From Hydnum rufescens UP504 (Eukaryota; Basidiomycota; Agaricomycetes; Cantharellales; Hydnaceae), in assembly GCA_014904985.1 (NCBI GenBank), contig MU128938.1, positions 131,284 through 195,283 of the forward strand: a stretch of 64,000 bases of DNA. Direction: 5' to 3'. Below the pieces are notes generated by a model. That model saw only the letters and a program-made list of their open reading frames with translations. It had not been told where the DNA came from and ran no database searches. This document shows positions 23,891 to 38,054 of the stretch, piece after piece (the stretch's first letter is position 1; every line of letters starts with the position of its first letter). The translations under genes were made by a program, and so were the position numbers.

Positions 23891-26800
23891 ATGTGTCTTA
23901 ACGGAAACAACGCCACGCACGTCAGTCACTATCTTAATGCCCAGCTCACAGCTCTATGGGAGAACTCCAGAGAATGCGTACATCATTATGGGGACACTGT
24001 CAAGCTCGATGACAGCCACAAATATTCCACTGCATTCGCCCAGTTCTCTGTCGGTAGGGCCAAGGGCCTGAGCTCCGAGGAGGAATACAGCTTTTTCGCC
24101 TCCTTCGGACAACCTAGGCTTCAATTTCTCTGTAATCACGATGTAGTGCTGCATCTCAGGGTAGAACGAGGCTATTTCGACCTTCAATCTCTCAAAGGGG
24201 ATTCTTTTATCCCCCTTAGGTATGTCTTATCGTTTAGCATTCCGCGTGGTTTTCTGTTGAGCGTGGTCATTTGGGGCAGGGAGCGTCGCATTGATTTCCA
24301 CGAGGAAATTCATGTGGCATTTCGGGTCCCCTTCACCACCACGGGAATCCGTGGGAGGGATCATAAGATTGGCAGCGGAGAGCACTTCATTCGATTGGTC
24401 GTTCTAGACCTCGCCAGTACGCACCACCTGCTGCAGATTCCTCGTGTATCGTAATCTGACTTGTTTGCAGAGGCACGGCTCGTATCTACCGACGCCACTG
24501 GAAATACCTTGAATGCTGTGACTATTTATCTTCGCCAGTACCTCGACCTTCTTGTCCGTGCAGGCCACCACATCTTTTTCTCTCTCCCTGAAGTAGATGA
24601 TGCTCGCTATCGCCTCGCCATCGATTTCTCCTCTATCTCGACCGATATTAAATGGGACATCGAGGAATTGCACGGGATCTCCCTCGGGAAGATCAACAGC
24701 TTCCTTTCCTCCTCTTGGCTTAAGTCCGCATGGCTTGCCAACAGCAGGGAGGGTTTGCCTGCTGATCGCAGCAAAATATGCATTTCCGAGTATAAGAGCA
24801 CTTGGTCGAACTATTCGGAGTCCGAGCTACACTTCCATTTGAAGTTCAACGCGCCTCAAGTCAAAGCGCTGTGCGGTCGTGAAGCTGTCGTGTTCTTCTC
24901 TGTCGAAGAGGTTTTTTTCAGCGAAACCAAGGATTTCACTAGGTTCGTGGGCGACATATCGTGACATATTATGGCTGACCATCACTACAGTACCTCTGCG
25001 AAATTGCACTACACGAATTGGGAGATTGCTCTGATCGTGGATGTCATACACGAAATTCGAGAGGGTGGTCATATCGCCGTGCTCAAAATTGATCTATCCA
25101 GTGGGTAGCTAGCTCTCGGGATACAAACGGAAACTTACACTTCCCACGTTCTCAGATGCCCGTTTCTCTCAATACCTATCCAACTTCACTGGAATTAACG
25201 AGGACGACCCACTCGTTGTAGCCTACATCAATCGGCTCATCGAATTCTTCTCCTACGAGTATCTGCAGATTCTTGAGACGGCCGAGTTCCACATTATTTA
25301 TTATCACGACACAAGAATCACCGTGAACCTTGAGTACGAGACGGGATTCGGTGGGTCCTGGGAGTCGTCATCTCGCGACGAAGTGATTCGCGGAGACACC
25401 TGGTGGAGGGACATCACGACCAAGACGGACATGTTTGAATTCGACCAGATAATCGCGGTTTCTCAAGAGTCCATCGACGAACATTTCCGGGTGCTGTTGC
25501 GCACATACAAAAACTTGGAAACGTGGTCGTACAGCACGTTCTTCAATGCGACTTTCGGCGGCATCACTGTGCGTCTATTGAGCAATGAGCGTGCCATAAT
25601 CTGGATAGATGTGAAAGAGGGCCGCTTCAAAACGCTTCGGGATTGGGTTCCGTGGCCTGAGTGAGTCCACAGAGTTTCGTGCGCAGTACGCAAAGGAGTC
25701 TTTCTGATTGCGAATGGTATTTCCAGGAGCAATGATCATCGTATTTCCGGCTGGCGCTTGGCGTTCGAGGTCGAACTCAAAATAGCCAATCGGCTCGATC
25801 TCAAAGATCTCACCGAAGAGTTCCGTACGCGTTTCGAAGCGTCGTTCGCTGGAAAATTCGAGTCCAAGCGCGAGCATACCGTACTAAGGCAGATTTACCT
25901 GGATGTTCATCGTGCGTGTCCTGGTTCGTTTGTTTTCCATCTAAAAAAACTGAAAGTGTGTGGCGAGTCCAGAGGCGACATTCATTCATGAGCTGTCGAC
26001 ATTCGACGATGCATCTTATGGTCGAAGTCGCTTGGGTATTGATAAGGTGCAAGCCGTCATCTATTACATTCAAGATCACTTCCTCCGCCATCTTTCCGCC
26101 TCCGGTCATCATATCCTCTACTCGATCCCGGTCTGGGTCGCCGACAAGGTCCCCCGAGACATGCCTTCACCGATGTCACGTTCCACGTATATTCCAAACA
26201 AGTCGTTGAACGAGGCAATTGGGGTCGTCTTTCAAAGATCTACCAACCTATTCTGGTTATCATCGGGGTGACTGGGCATCACTCACACCCACATCGCCTC
26301 CAGTACTCTACAAACTGGCTGATACGCGCCTCGGAAGGAATTTCCTACGGGACTGTATCTCTGTCTCGTCATCTCTTCCTCGACGGTCTCCTAATTCCAT
26401 TACTGAACAAGGTCAACGTCGCCACCACCGTCGTCCCGATCCACATTGGTGTCGAGGCTGGTGAATGGGACCTTGCTCTTAGTACTTGGGGAGGGAAGGG
26501 TTCCAGGAAAAAGGGCCCTTGTCCTTGGAAGTCCGTGGGAGCCAGCGCCGATGCCTTGTTGTATAAGTGGGAGCACCGTGACGAGTGGACTTACGAGCAC
26601 GATAGCAGCGTGAAAGACGGGAATAAAGGGTCATATTTCGTGGCGTGTGAGTTTGTTAATGCCCTTCATCTATATTTTAGCTTGACCTTCCTTGGGATTC
26701 CAGTCCACACTCACAATCAGCTTTCGATCCCGACGGTATTCAAGCGCAACCAACTGGACATTATTCTCAGCGGCTCTACCTCTGTTCAGATTGGCTACAA

Positions 26801-27572
26801 AGGCGATCACAAGGAGTCAAGGTAATAGGCACCCCTTGTTGAGATTTCATAGTTATCTCATAATCGGCATTGTAGTGCAAAAGCCTCCGCCACGTGGGCC
26901 ACCCACATATCCTTCATCTCCACAGGCACTGGCCTTAGGATTGATGCCGTCTACCATACCCCCCCAACTTTCGACAAGACTCACATTCAAGGCGAATTCA
27001 GCAGTATACGCCACAAAGATCCACGGACACTTCTCAAGGACGTCATCCCTGATAAAGTCGAGATCGTTGAGGTGATTACAAGCCTCAAGGAATCATTCGA
27101 AAGTGTTTGGCAGTCTTTCTTCCCTGGGTTGTACGCCTACACTTTGGCGAATCCAGTATTCACCACCCGTGGGGACCTTTTGCTTGAACTTCGACCGCAT
27201 GGTGCCTGGGGTTTGTCTGCTTCTACTAGTGCTGGAACCAACAAGTCTGCGAGTCTGCGGAGCCCCCCTTTCGGACCTAATAAGAGACCACACGGTCGCG
27301 TTCCGTCTTACTCACTCTCCCCTAACTGTGGGTACTTTCCTATACTTGTGTGAGTTGTTCTTCCCTGACGCTATCCTTCAGCGGCCCATAGACAACTCCC
27401 CAACCTCTCCCGCTCAATCAACGGTAGAATCGATTATATGGCGGTCAATGATGAGCCTAATGGAAAGGGTTCTGAAATTCCTCGAAGTGAGGTGGCCCCG
27501 AGCCCCACTTCTCCCGGTGATGTGGCCAATGAAGAAGAGAGTGCCAATAAAACATGGCTCCCGATCGGCTGA
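23891..27572 (+). CDS. Unrecognised protein of about 1,100 residues with three internal repeat modules (one frame step)
   Basis: Eleven or so exons join with in-phase GT-AG introns from ATG 23891 to TGA 27570-27572. I do not recognise a named domain. Three degenerate modules are visible. Each has a beta segment with a turn (FFASFGQPRLQFLCNHDVVL; HFHLKFNAPQVKALCGREAV; FFNATFGGITVRLLSNERAI). Each then has a W/F-x-x-A-F-x-V strand (IHVAFRVPF; NWEIALIVDV; GWRLAFEVEL). Each ends in an amphipathic helix with a GHHI-like strand (YLRQYLDLLVRAGHHIFF; YINRLIEFFSYEYLQIL; YYIQDHFLRHLSASGHHILY). The C-terminal third (about 26200-27570) is different: a long segment with LQYSTNWLIRASEGISYGTV, then YAYTLANPVF, and a Pro/Ser/Glu-rich end. 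No signal peptide or membrane segment is seen. One base is missing near 26170. Its role is unknown. Confidence 0.75.
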
Positions 27573-30420
27573 GCTGCTTCCTTATGTATTCTATGGCCTA
27601 CGGTTGCAGACCGGCTTGGTTCTGTTCATGTGTTTGTTGGTGCTGGTCTCATTTTTGTGGATATTCGCTGTGATCATTGTGGGCCTCGCCATTGTTGCCA
27701 CATGTGTAATTCTCATCCTTCGCCCCAGTTCTCGATCTCTAGCTTCTTTGGATCCTTCCTTCACGTAAAAACGTCAAGGCTGCCGATAAATCCTAGTCAA
27801 GATATTCTTCCGAACGGGGCCAGAAGCACCGAAGGAGCTTTTACCCTGAACGGTACTCATTGACAGATAGATGGAGCAGTGTGGGGTAATTTAAATAGGT
27901 GGCGTTCGCCATTCGCAGCTCGTCCCTTTCAGTGGTCAGGCCCTACGACTTTCGAACCCACTGCGGAAGAACCCTCTTACAGTAAGGCTGTCACAAATAG
28001 TGAATTTCAGCAACGTTCCAGGGTTTTGCTGCTCGGAGCGAAGCTGAAATATTGGAAAGCCAAGGCCAAAAACGGTATATTTTCGGGCCACTGCTTTGCC
28101 AGACTCAATATAGGTGAAGCGTGTGGTGTTCTCCTATCGGAGTAACACCATCTCTTGGAGACGAACCACACTTTCTTCGTTTACTGAAGTCACACAGGCT
28201 GTTGAATTTAGCCTGGTTCGGGTGCCAGGACGTCGATTCTTGCACCCGAGAAGGCCTTTACATGCTTCGATATCCAAGGTTCTCGCGAGTAGTTTCCAAT
28301 AGTGGACGAAGAAATTCAATAAAAGCGTGGGATAAAATGGACGATCCTGAGTTCTGCACGAGTTATTCGTGCATTGGATTTCTATCTTCAAAAAAGCCCA
28401 GCAAGCCAAATGAATAACATCGACTGTGATCAGTCTGATGTACGACTGAACTATGCGGTGTCAAGTCAATGCGACAACGACTGTGAACTATATCAGCACT
28501 CTGACTACGATTTCTTGGGAGCTCGACCGACTACAGACGTGGCCTCAAACTGCTCAGCTGTTCTGACTACGAGACTAAGACGTGAGCCTCGTTCTCAGAC
28601 TCTAGCGGCTAAATCACTGGTGGTCCCTGGTGAGAGCTGAAGGGGGCCTGAGCTATAGGGCTGGAACGTTGGACTGCAAAATGCTAAGGCACGGACTGTG
28701 ATTCTTGAAAGCAGTCGAAGGGCGTAGCCACAAGTCGCGTACTGCCACAACTACGACCAGACTGGTAAGCCAGCGACCTGGAAACATTAAGTGACAAAGA
28801 AAGGTCATGCACAATGAAGACCGGTTGATTCGGGAAGTAAAAGAGACAACTGACCAATCGATGAGATTGGGAAACAATTGCCTCTCTGAAGTAGATAGAC
28901 ACTTAACAATCAGAATAGCATCGAACAATGACTCGATCACATCCAAATGCGAAAAAGCTGGATTCAGAATCGTGGAACTTCATGACAAGACAGGAAGCAT
29001 TAGTGAATGAGGACTCGTGGAGTCATGAATGGGCTATGGGAAAAGAACTCCGCTCATAGAGCAATCAAGCATGAGAGGGAATATAAGCTGCGAAGTGGTC
29101 GAACCTGACACATAGTTAATACTTGGGAGTATCGAATAGGCTACCGCATTGATATTGATTGGAACCTGCCTTTCGCATGAGGTGGAAGAAATCGTGGTCA
29201 TACATTATCGGAGGTTTACTCATCCAACTACAGTTGAAGATGGACCATTGTCAGCAAAATGAAAGCCATCAGGTACTAGTCCTATTTCAGGGGATGTCAT
29301 TGTAAGCTTTGGGGGATTATCGGATCTATGGATATCCAAAGTCAATAGCGGTCAGGTCAGTTAAATGTAATCAATCGTGCGCAGGCCGGTGTGCATCACT
29401 TACTTTAGCACTAGGGTCAAATTTCGGAGGTTCCGAGGGGAGTGCGCGGATAGTCCAGGGAGAGTGTCATCCAAACCCAACGCCCTGCCAACTTGTGGGG
29501 CGTGATGGGTGGGGGATTATCGAATGGTTGGTGAAGCATTCCATCTTTCCCGAGATAGGTCCGGCGATGCTACTTACCCTTTCTGCAGCCTACCCATCAG
29601 GGGATCTACTTGCTGACCATCGATTGATGGGATCGGCTGTGTTCTCAAATTAAACATGGTCTGGTTCCGGAGATTAGAGAATCATTCGACACCGCACAGC
29701 TCTAACTGATTATTACTGTACTTCTCTTTTGGAAGTAACTAGAAAAGATCCCACGATGCGTATGCGCCACACTTTCGCCGGCAGCTGAAACATAGCCTCC
29801 ACACTCTCCTGTACAATAAAAGTGTGGCAAGGTATGATTATTTGTGATGTAGGGATCACGCCCGGACGGATGTAGATGGTTAGCGCCCATACTTCTCGTT
29901 CGTGTTCGGTTGCTGGGGTTTAAAATTGAAGCCACCCACCTCGGATCACATGGTCGGAAGCCTCCAAGTATTGATTGTGGAGGAATTTGAGAGCGGGGAG
30001 GATTTTTCAGCACTTTCCTGTATTTGTTGTGATCGCCATGGCAGTGAGGGCCAAAGATATCAGAGGTATCAACGAAGAAGCTGTAAGTTGAACTTGGGAT
30101 AATGAAGCACGGAAGTAAAAAGGTCGCAAAATTTTAAATCCCTGAATTTCACACAGGGGAGTGACAAGAGGTTGGCAAGGATGCTGGTGGCGGGTCGAAG
30201 CCTTGGGTATCACCTCGAGAGTAAGTGCCTGGGCGCATACGTGGGGTCCGCCTTAGACGTGACCAGGCCCACCTTCCTGAGAAAACCGCAGCCCGGCAGT
30301 GGCCGGCCAGACAGTTCAGGTACGTTACACTGCCCCAATCAATACTGCCGTAGCCACCAAACGTTTGCTGTATCTCCACAGGCTGGATTCGAGCATCCAG
30401 GCGACCTCCTCCAGCCTCCA
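27573..30420. other. Gene-poor stretch, no supported gene
   Basis: Nearly 2.9 kb contains only short frames on both strands with no family signal or splice chain. A hydrophobic run in another frame at about 27580-27730 follows directly after the three-module gene but cannot be linked to it. Base composition is even and no long direct or inverted repeat is obvious. It may hold decayed repeats, a non-coding transcript or nothing. Confidence 0.4.
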
Positions 30421-32499
30421 ATGGCTCGAGCTTTCAGCCAGTACTTCAATATGTTTTCTGTCCCTCATATTGCTTCGTTCACGTTCATGATCATGCAAGC
30501 TGTGGGCGCTTTCGGGCGTCCGTCGAGTCCCCCACAGCCGGATCCTGTAAACCCACGATCAGGTGGATCGACTAATAGTACGGCGTTTGTGAGCCCACTT
30601 CTCCTCACGTCCGCTTCTTTGGTTCTTACTATGCGAGCCTCAACACCAGATTGCGGCGGGTGTTAGTGTCGGTGTTGCTGCGATTGTATTGACCTACTTC
30701 ATCTACAAAAGAAGTAGAAAAGGCCGGACACCAATAGCGGCAACCCGTGCCGGTGGTGCTTCCCAGGTCATTCTGGCTACTGCAGAAGCCAATCTCAGCG
30801 CGGCGACGAGGTCAACCGCACCCGCCAATTCATCCAATACCAGACGTGAGGCGCGGAGGTCACGCCGCACACGTCGTACTCCGAGCCAAATCAGCACCAA
30901 GTCTCTGCCAGCATATAAGGAAGAACCTGGAGATCAAGAGCTAGTGCTTGTTAGGTAATAGACATTTCTGTTATACCTGTGGTATTAAAACATTAATGAG
31001 ATCTTGTGTCAAGACGTGCCATGGATCCTCAAGTGGAAGAGAGTGAGGAAATCGATCGGAGCACTACCGATGCTTCACACACGTCGGATAATTACTCCCC
31101 TTACCCACCGTCTTCTACACAATTAGACGACTCTCTCCTGCCTACTGATGGCGAAGGGGCCTCTGGTGACATGGATGCTGTCTCTCCACATCGTCCGAAT
31201 CGAGCCACAAGCATGAGTATCGGCTCCGTGGGGTATAGTTCGACAGACAGCCATGGGAGCATGGGCAGCGATACGGGTCTACTTCCCGGCACCACGCAAG
31301 CACCTGAAGCTGGTGCAGATGAGATAATACAGACTGAAGTCTTGGAGGATGATGTGCGAGGGGAGGCGCCTCCATATTTTGAATACCAGGATCCTCGCGC
31401 GGATTCAGAACCCGCCTCCCACGCCAATCCACTAAGTGATGAACCTACGCCTAGCACCGAGACCTCAACATCCCGGAATCGACTGTCGATGACAATGCCA
31501 AGGCCTCTGCGCGCTCTTTTCAGTGGTTCATTACGGAATCGTCCCGCTAATGCGCCACTCACACCATCACCACTCTCCCCGTTACCGGAATCTATGGCCA
31601 CGCGAGAGCGTTCGGATAGTTTGTCAACGGTGGCAGACCGTGGCTCTTCACGATCTCTTTTATTATCCCGCTCACGATCGCCTTCACACGCTCGGCTACC
31701 CTCATTCGGCACGGCTCTCAATCGTCCCTTGACGAACAATTCCTCCCACAGTAGTCTCGTTCACAACCGGACTCGCTCTGGGGGCTCCTTGGGCCTTTAC
31801 GATGCCGTTGCAGGCGCGGAGTCTTCTACTTCCATCAATTCTATTGCCATTAGTTCCCCTCTCGCACACACCGTTACTCGTACTGCCATTTCTTTCCCCA
31901 AGGCAGGCCCAACGCCTGAGCAGCTCAAATTTCTATCCAGTCGAGAGAGTCTTGGCCGGTTTGGTGTTCCCTTCGGCGTCGACGCCGAAGCTGCTGCCAG
32001 GAAAGCGAGGTCGAATCCTCCCCCGGCATTCCCGAGCGAAGGGGAAGCGAGTTCCTCGGCGTCAGGACCATCCAATTCCAGCCCCCCTGTGATTCGAGTC
32101 GTGCCGGCGTCGTGGTGGCAACCCCTGACAAGTCCGGCTTCTGGTTCCACTTCTCTCTCGACAACTCCACTTTCCGGACAGTTAGAACTTTCACCCGTGC
32201 CCAAATCTGATGAAGAAGAGGAACGATCATCACCAACCGCGCTTCCTATCGTAGCGGATACGGGGTCCTTCACACCTCCGACGTCCGCGTCTCACCCCCA
32301 AAATGAGCCCCCCCAACAGGCTGCAGCATCCAGTACAGTAGACCCGCCGCCTCCGCCGGCACCTCGTCGCGGGACGGTCTCCTCATCATTGAGTCTAACG
32401 ATACCTGACGATGGTAACGACCCCGGAGACCCTGGTCTGGCAGGGCCGGCTGTCAACGTTATTCCCCCTACGCCATTAACGGCCGTAGAAACACATTGA
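30421..32499 (+). CDS. Single-pass membrane protein with long Ser/Pro-rich tail, function unknown
   Basis: Three exons join in frame. The first begins MARAFSQYFNMFSVPH with a hydrophobic stretch that could be a signal peptide, and a short Pro/Ser/Gly-rich extracellular part follows. An intron from GTGAGC to ACCAG leads to IAAGVSVGVAAIVLTYFIYK, a clear transmembrane helix with a basic stop-transfer (RSRKGR). The second intron joins VLVR to AMDPQVEESEE. The last exon is about 490 residues, disordered and rich in Ser and Pro, with PPYFEYQD, NRPANAPLTPSPLSPLPES and FPKAGPTPEQLKFLSSRES. The last motif recalls uncharacterised membrane proteins I associate with other basidiomycetes. The layout resembles cell-surface sensors, but no function can be assigned. 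Confidence 0.68.
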
Positions 32500-32725
32500 G
32501 CGCTTCCTGCCGACAAATACTTGTTGCACTTTACTACATGTACCTTCTATCCATGCTACGCCACGGACGTTTAACGTTACTCTGTGCATCATAAACTTTT
32601 CATTGGCCATGTCACTCGTAATTACCAGGGATGGCATCCCTCGCTGGATATTTCAATTCAAGGGTAAAGCGGACGTAGGATATATTATAATGTGTCCAAG
32701 AAAAGTGACCAGCCTCGATCCATTC

Positions 32726-35064
<2,339 letters not shown>

Positions 35065-35340
35065 CCAGGTGAAATCCTCTGATAGGCACGGGAAAGGTCA
35101 CCAGGAAACCACCCACTATGTCCTTGGTCGCTGGCAACTTCCGGCCCTCCTTACCAAGGAAAACCATCGATTCTCGGCGCTTTCGGTTTGTGATATTTCT
35201 ATCTAGGCTACGTTCGTTTATTAACCCAGTGCCGTTCATGTTGTTCCCGGCATTTGGGACCTAATGCTCTCATGTGAGTCTTTATCAAGAATCAACGGAA
35301 ACTGGTCTTCAGACGCACTTACCAAGTTACCAATAGAGTC

Positions 35341-37235
35341 ATGGAGGATTCGGCCTTGGAACCGCTCTTCGTGTTCATAGCCTACTCAGTATCTACGATC
35401 CAGCGGTCTTTCAACGCGTTGCCCGGCTCAGCCGTGATCGTTCGATATGTAAAATCTTCCCATCAAAACGATCCTTTCCGCACGATCCTCGAAGCCATTC
35501 TCGTTATCTTTGCAATAAGGACACTCCTTCAGTCCCGAACCCGCTCAGATACTACGGGGAGGCATTTTATTAAGTTTACAGCTAATGTTCGTACTCTTGC
35601 TTCATGAAAAATGCTCCGCAACTAACTATCCGTTTGCAGGAAATTGATGAGCTAGTGGACGAGTGGTCTCCTGAGCCTCTCGTTCCATCTCTGAACGAGG
35701 CCGAACTCGCTGACCTCGCCTCGGTTCCAGTCACTGTTGGGCCCCCCGGTCCGAAGCCCAAGCTCCAAAGCACTGGGAAGACTGCGATCAATTTGGCTAG
35801 TTACAATTTTGCGGGTCTTAGCGGGAATGACAAGGTCAAGGATCGCGCAGTCTCTGTCCTACGAAACTATGGGCTCGGCAGTTGCGGTCCTCCTGGTTTC
35901 TATGGCACCAACGGTGGGTTCACCGTGTCGAGCACTCATTATCGTTTCCGTCTAACTCCTAATTGGCGTGTAGATATTCATCTTGATCTCGAGCGCGATA
36001 TCGCCAATTTTCTGGGCACGGAGGCTGCCATAATATATTCCCAGGGTTTCTCGACGATATCTTCAGTCATTCCTGCCTTCAGCAAACGAGGCGATATTGT
36101 CATTGCAGATCGGGGAGTAAATTTTTCCATCCATAAAGGCCTCCAGATCTCTCCGATCTACTGTTCGGTGGTATGACCATAATGACCTGAACAGTCTTGA
36201 GGAGGTGATGCAGAGCGTTGCGAAGGAAATCAAGACGAAACGCTGGCGTCTCACGCGTCGGTTCATCGTTACCGAGGGCATATTCGAGAATGACGGGGCC
36301 ATGTCAGACTTGCCAAAACTGGTAAGATCCCCCTCGTGTCCAGTTTATCTGACTAACACAATTAATGGCAAACTAGGTCGAGCTGGGGCGTAAGTACAAG
36401 TACCGTCTGATCTTGGATGAGAGTTTCTCGTTTGGTACTGTTGGCCGAACTGGTCGTGGGCTAACCGAATTGTACAATGTCCCTGTGAGTTGTACTACGA
36501 TTCGCGCATGTTCTTCCTCTAGACGTTTTGTCCCTTTGTAGGCCAATCAAATTGACTTGATCGTTGGCTCCTTGGCGAATACGCTTGCAGGCTGCGGTGG
36601 TTTTTGCGCAGGTTCCCGGATTGCGGTTAATCATCAAGTGCGTTATGGAACTTGAAATGAATTTGGGAATATCGCACTGATTTTCCCCACCTCTACAGCG
36701 TATCAACGGGACTTCCTTCGTTTTTTCAGCTGCTATGCCTGGAATGCTTGCGATGGCTGCATCCGAAGGAATCCAAATCCTTACCTCAACACCTTCGATC
36801 CTGTCCAACCTCCACACCAACATCTTCACTCTTCGGTCCATTCTTGATAAAATTGACTGCATCACGATCCCCTCACATCCTGCGAGCGCCATCATACATA
36901 TTCAACTTCGAGACCCCATTGAACCTGCAGGAAACGGACTGCCAACAACCGCACGTGCTGTCTCTCGCCGTCCTTCAAACCCTACGTCTTTGGTGCCCCG
37001 CGATCTTGTTGTATTTGACATTGGAGCCGAGGAGAAACTCTTGCAAGAGGTCGTTGATGAGGCTCTCGCTCAAGGTATACTCATCACGCGCGCGAGGCGA
37101 CTGAGGGGTCAGGAGGCACTCGAGCCTCGTCCCAGTATCAAGATAGCAGCGAGTGCGGCAGTGAGCAAGAAGGACACTGAAAAAGCGGCATCTATCTTGA
37201 AGGGCATTCTGACCAAGGTCTTGGGAAAGAAGTAA
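35341..37235 (+). CDS. LCB1: Serine palmitoyltransferase subunit 1 (one +1 frame step)
   Basis: LCB1 pairs with LCB2 in the ER membrane to condense serine with palmitoyl-CoA, the first step of sphingolipid synthesis. The N-terminus has the membrane-proximal segment [20 protein letters not shown]. The AOI-fold domain follows: [46 protein letters not shown], then [39 protein letters not shown] and [17 protein letters not shown]. The PLP lysine is absent from the last motif, as expected for LCB1 and unlike LCB2. One extra C at about 36153-36154 breaks the frame between HKGLQIS and [12 protein letters not shown]. The remaining introns are in phase. It ends LTKVLGKK. Confidence 0.92.
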
Positions 37236-38054
37236 TTGCGACTGCGTTTGCATACACAACACTATTGTACATACCGCATCCTTAATACCCTCGTACATCT
37301 TTGATGTCAAGCTTGATCATATGTAAGGATAGTAGATGGGGCTGCGACTTGCTCAGCCTATAAGCGGTTTATACTAATATTATCAATATTGTTAGAGCGA
37401 TATAGTGTTTATCTGTGTTTTGCCAGGACTTGACGCAATGTTTCTTGACTTCACCTACGAAAGCTAGACACCTCAGATCATGATGAGTGAGAGAACGATG
37501 TTCCCTTTCTCGCCCTTCCTTCCTTGAATCATGTGTCGACTATTTCGCTAGAATCTGGAATGACACTTACACAATATTTTCCTACAAACCCTTAACTAGC
37601 TTCAAGTCACTCGTTAACGTTGGCACACGCAACAGCTTCTCCATCCACTTTGCTCTCACATCTTTTGGGTAAAGTCTAACAACCCAGATCCGGGAGTTGG
37701 GTGTGAGCTGGGATCGAGGTGCGATCTCTGGATATGGGAGGCAGAAATCTGGACCTTTCCTTACCGATGCTTAAATACGCTATAGGTGGTTTTACTGGCG
37801 TTGACGAAGAGAACGATGTCAGCGATGGTCGCAGACGATCCGATCGTATCTGTCGTATTTAGATAAGTGCCCGTCGTGTATATACGTATTATGTACGTAT
37901 TCGCTCTTGCGACAGTTTTTCGACACGACACTATCTGCTCCCTATCATCTTACCTTATCCCTTATCCTACCACACCTCTCGATGGAGCTCCACCTTGTGT
38001 AACCCTCAGCCCCGCATATTTTCCCAATTCTCGAGCTCCGACGGGAAGTCTACG
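37236..38054. other. Intergenic, no gene seen
   Basis: This is the 3' flank of LCB1 plus the upstream part of the uncertain region at 38 kb. Only short frames are present. Confidence 0.4.

Noticed and set aside
27103..27768. 221-codon frame with a hydrophobic run (VLVSFLWIFAVIIVGLAIV)
   Set aside because: It overlaps the C-terminal exons of the three-module gene in another phase. The hydrophobic run lies past that gene's stop and cannot be joined to it by a splice.
27573..30420. An autonomous transposon in the gene-poor stretch
   Set aside because: I found no transposase, reverse transcriptase or integrase motif in any frame and no convincing terminal repeats.
31101..32273. Minus-strand frames of 212 and 158 codons
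   Set aside because: They are antisense to the Ser/Pro-rich exon of the membrane-protein gene. Low-complexity coding sequence often gives open frames on the other strand.
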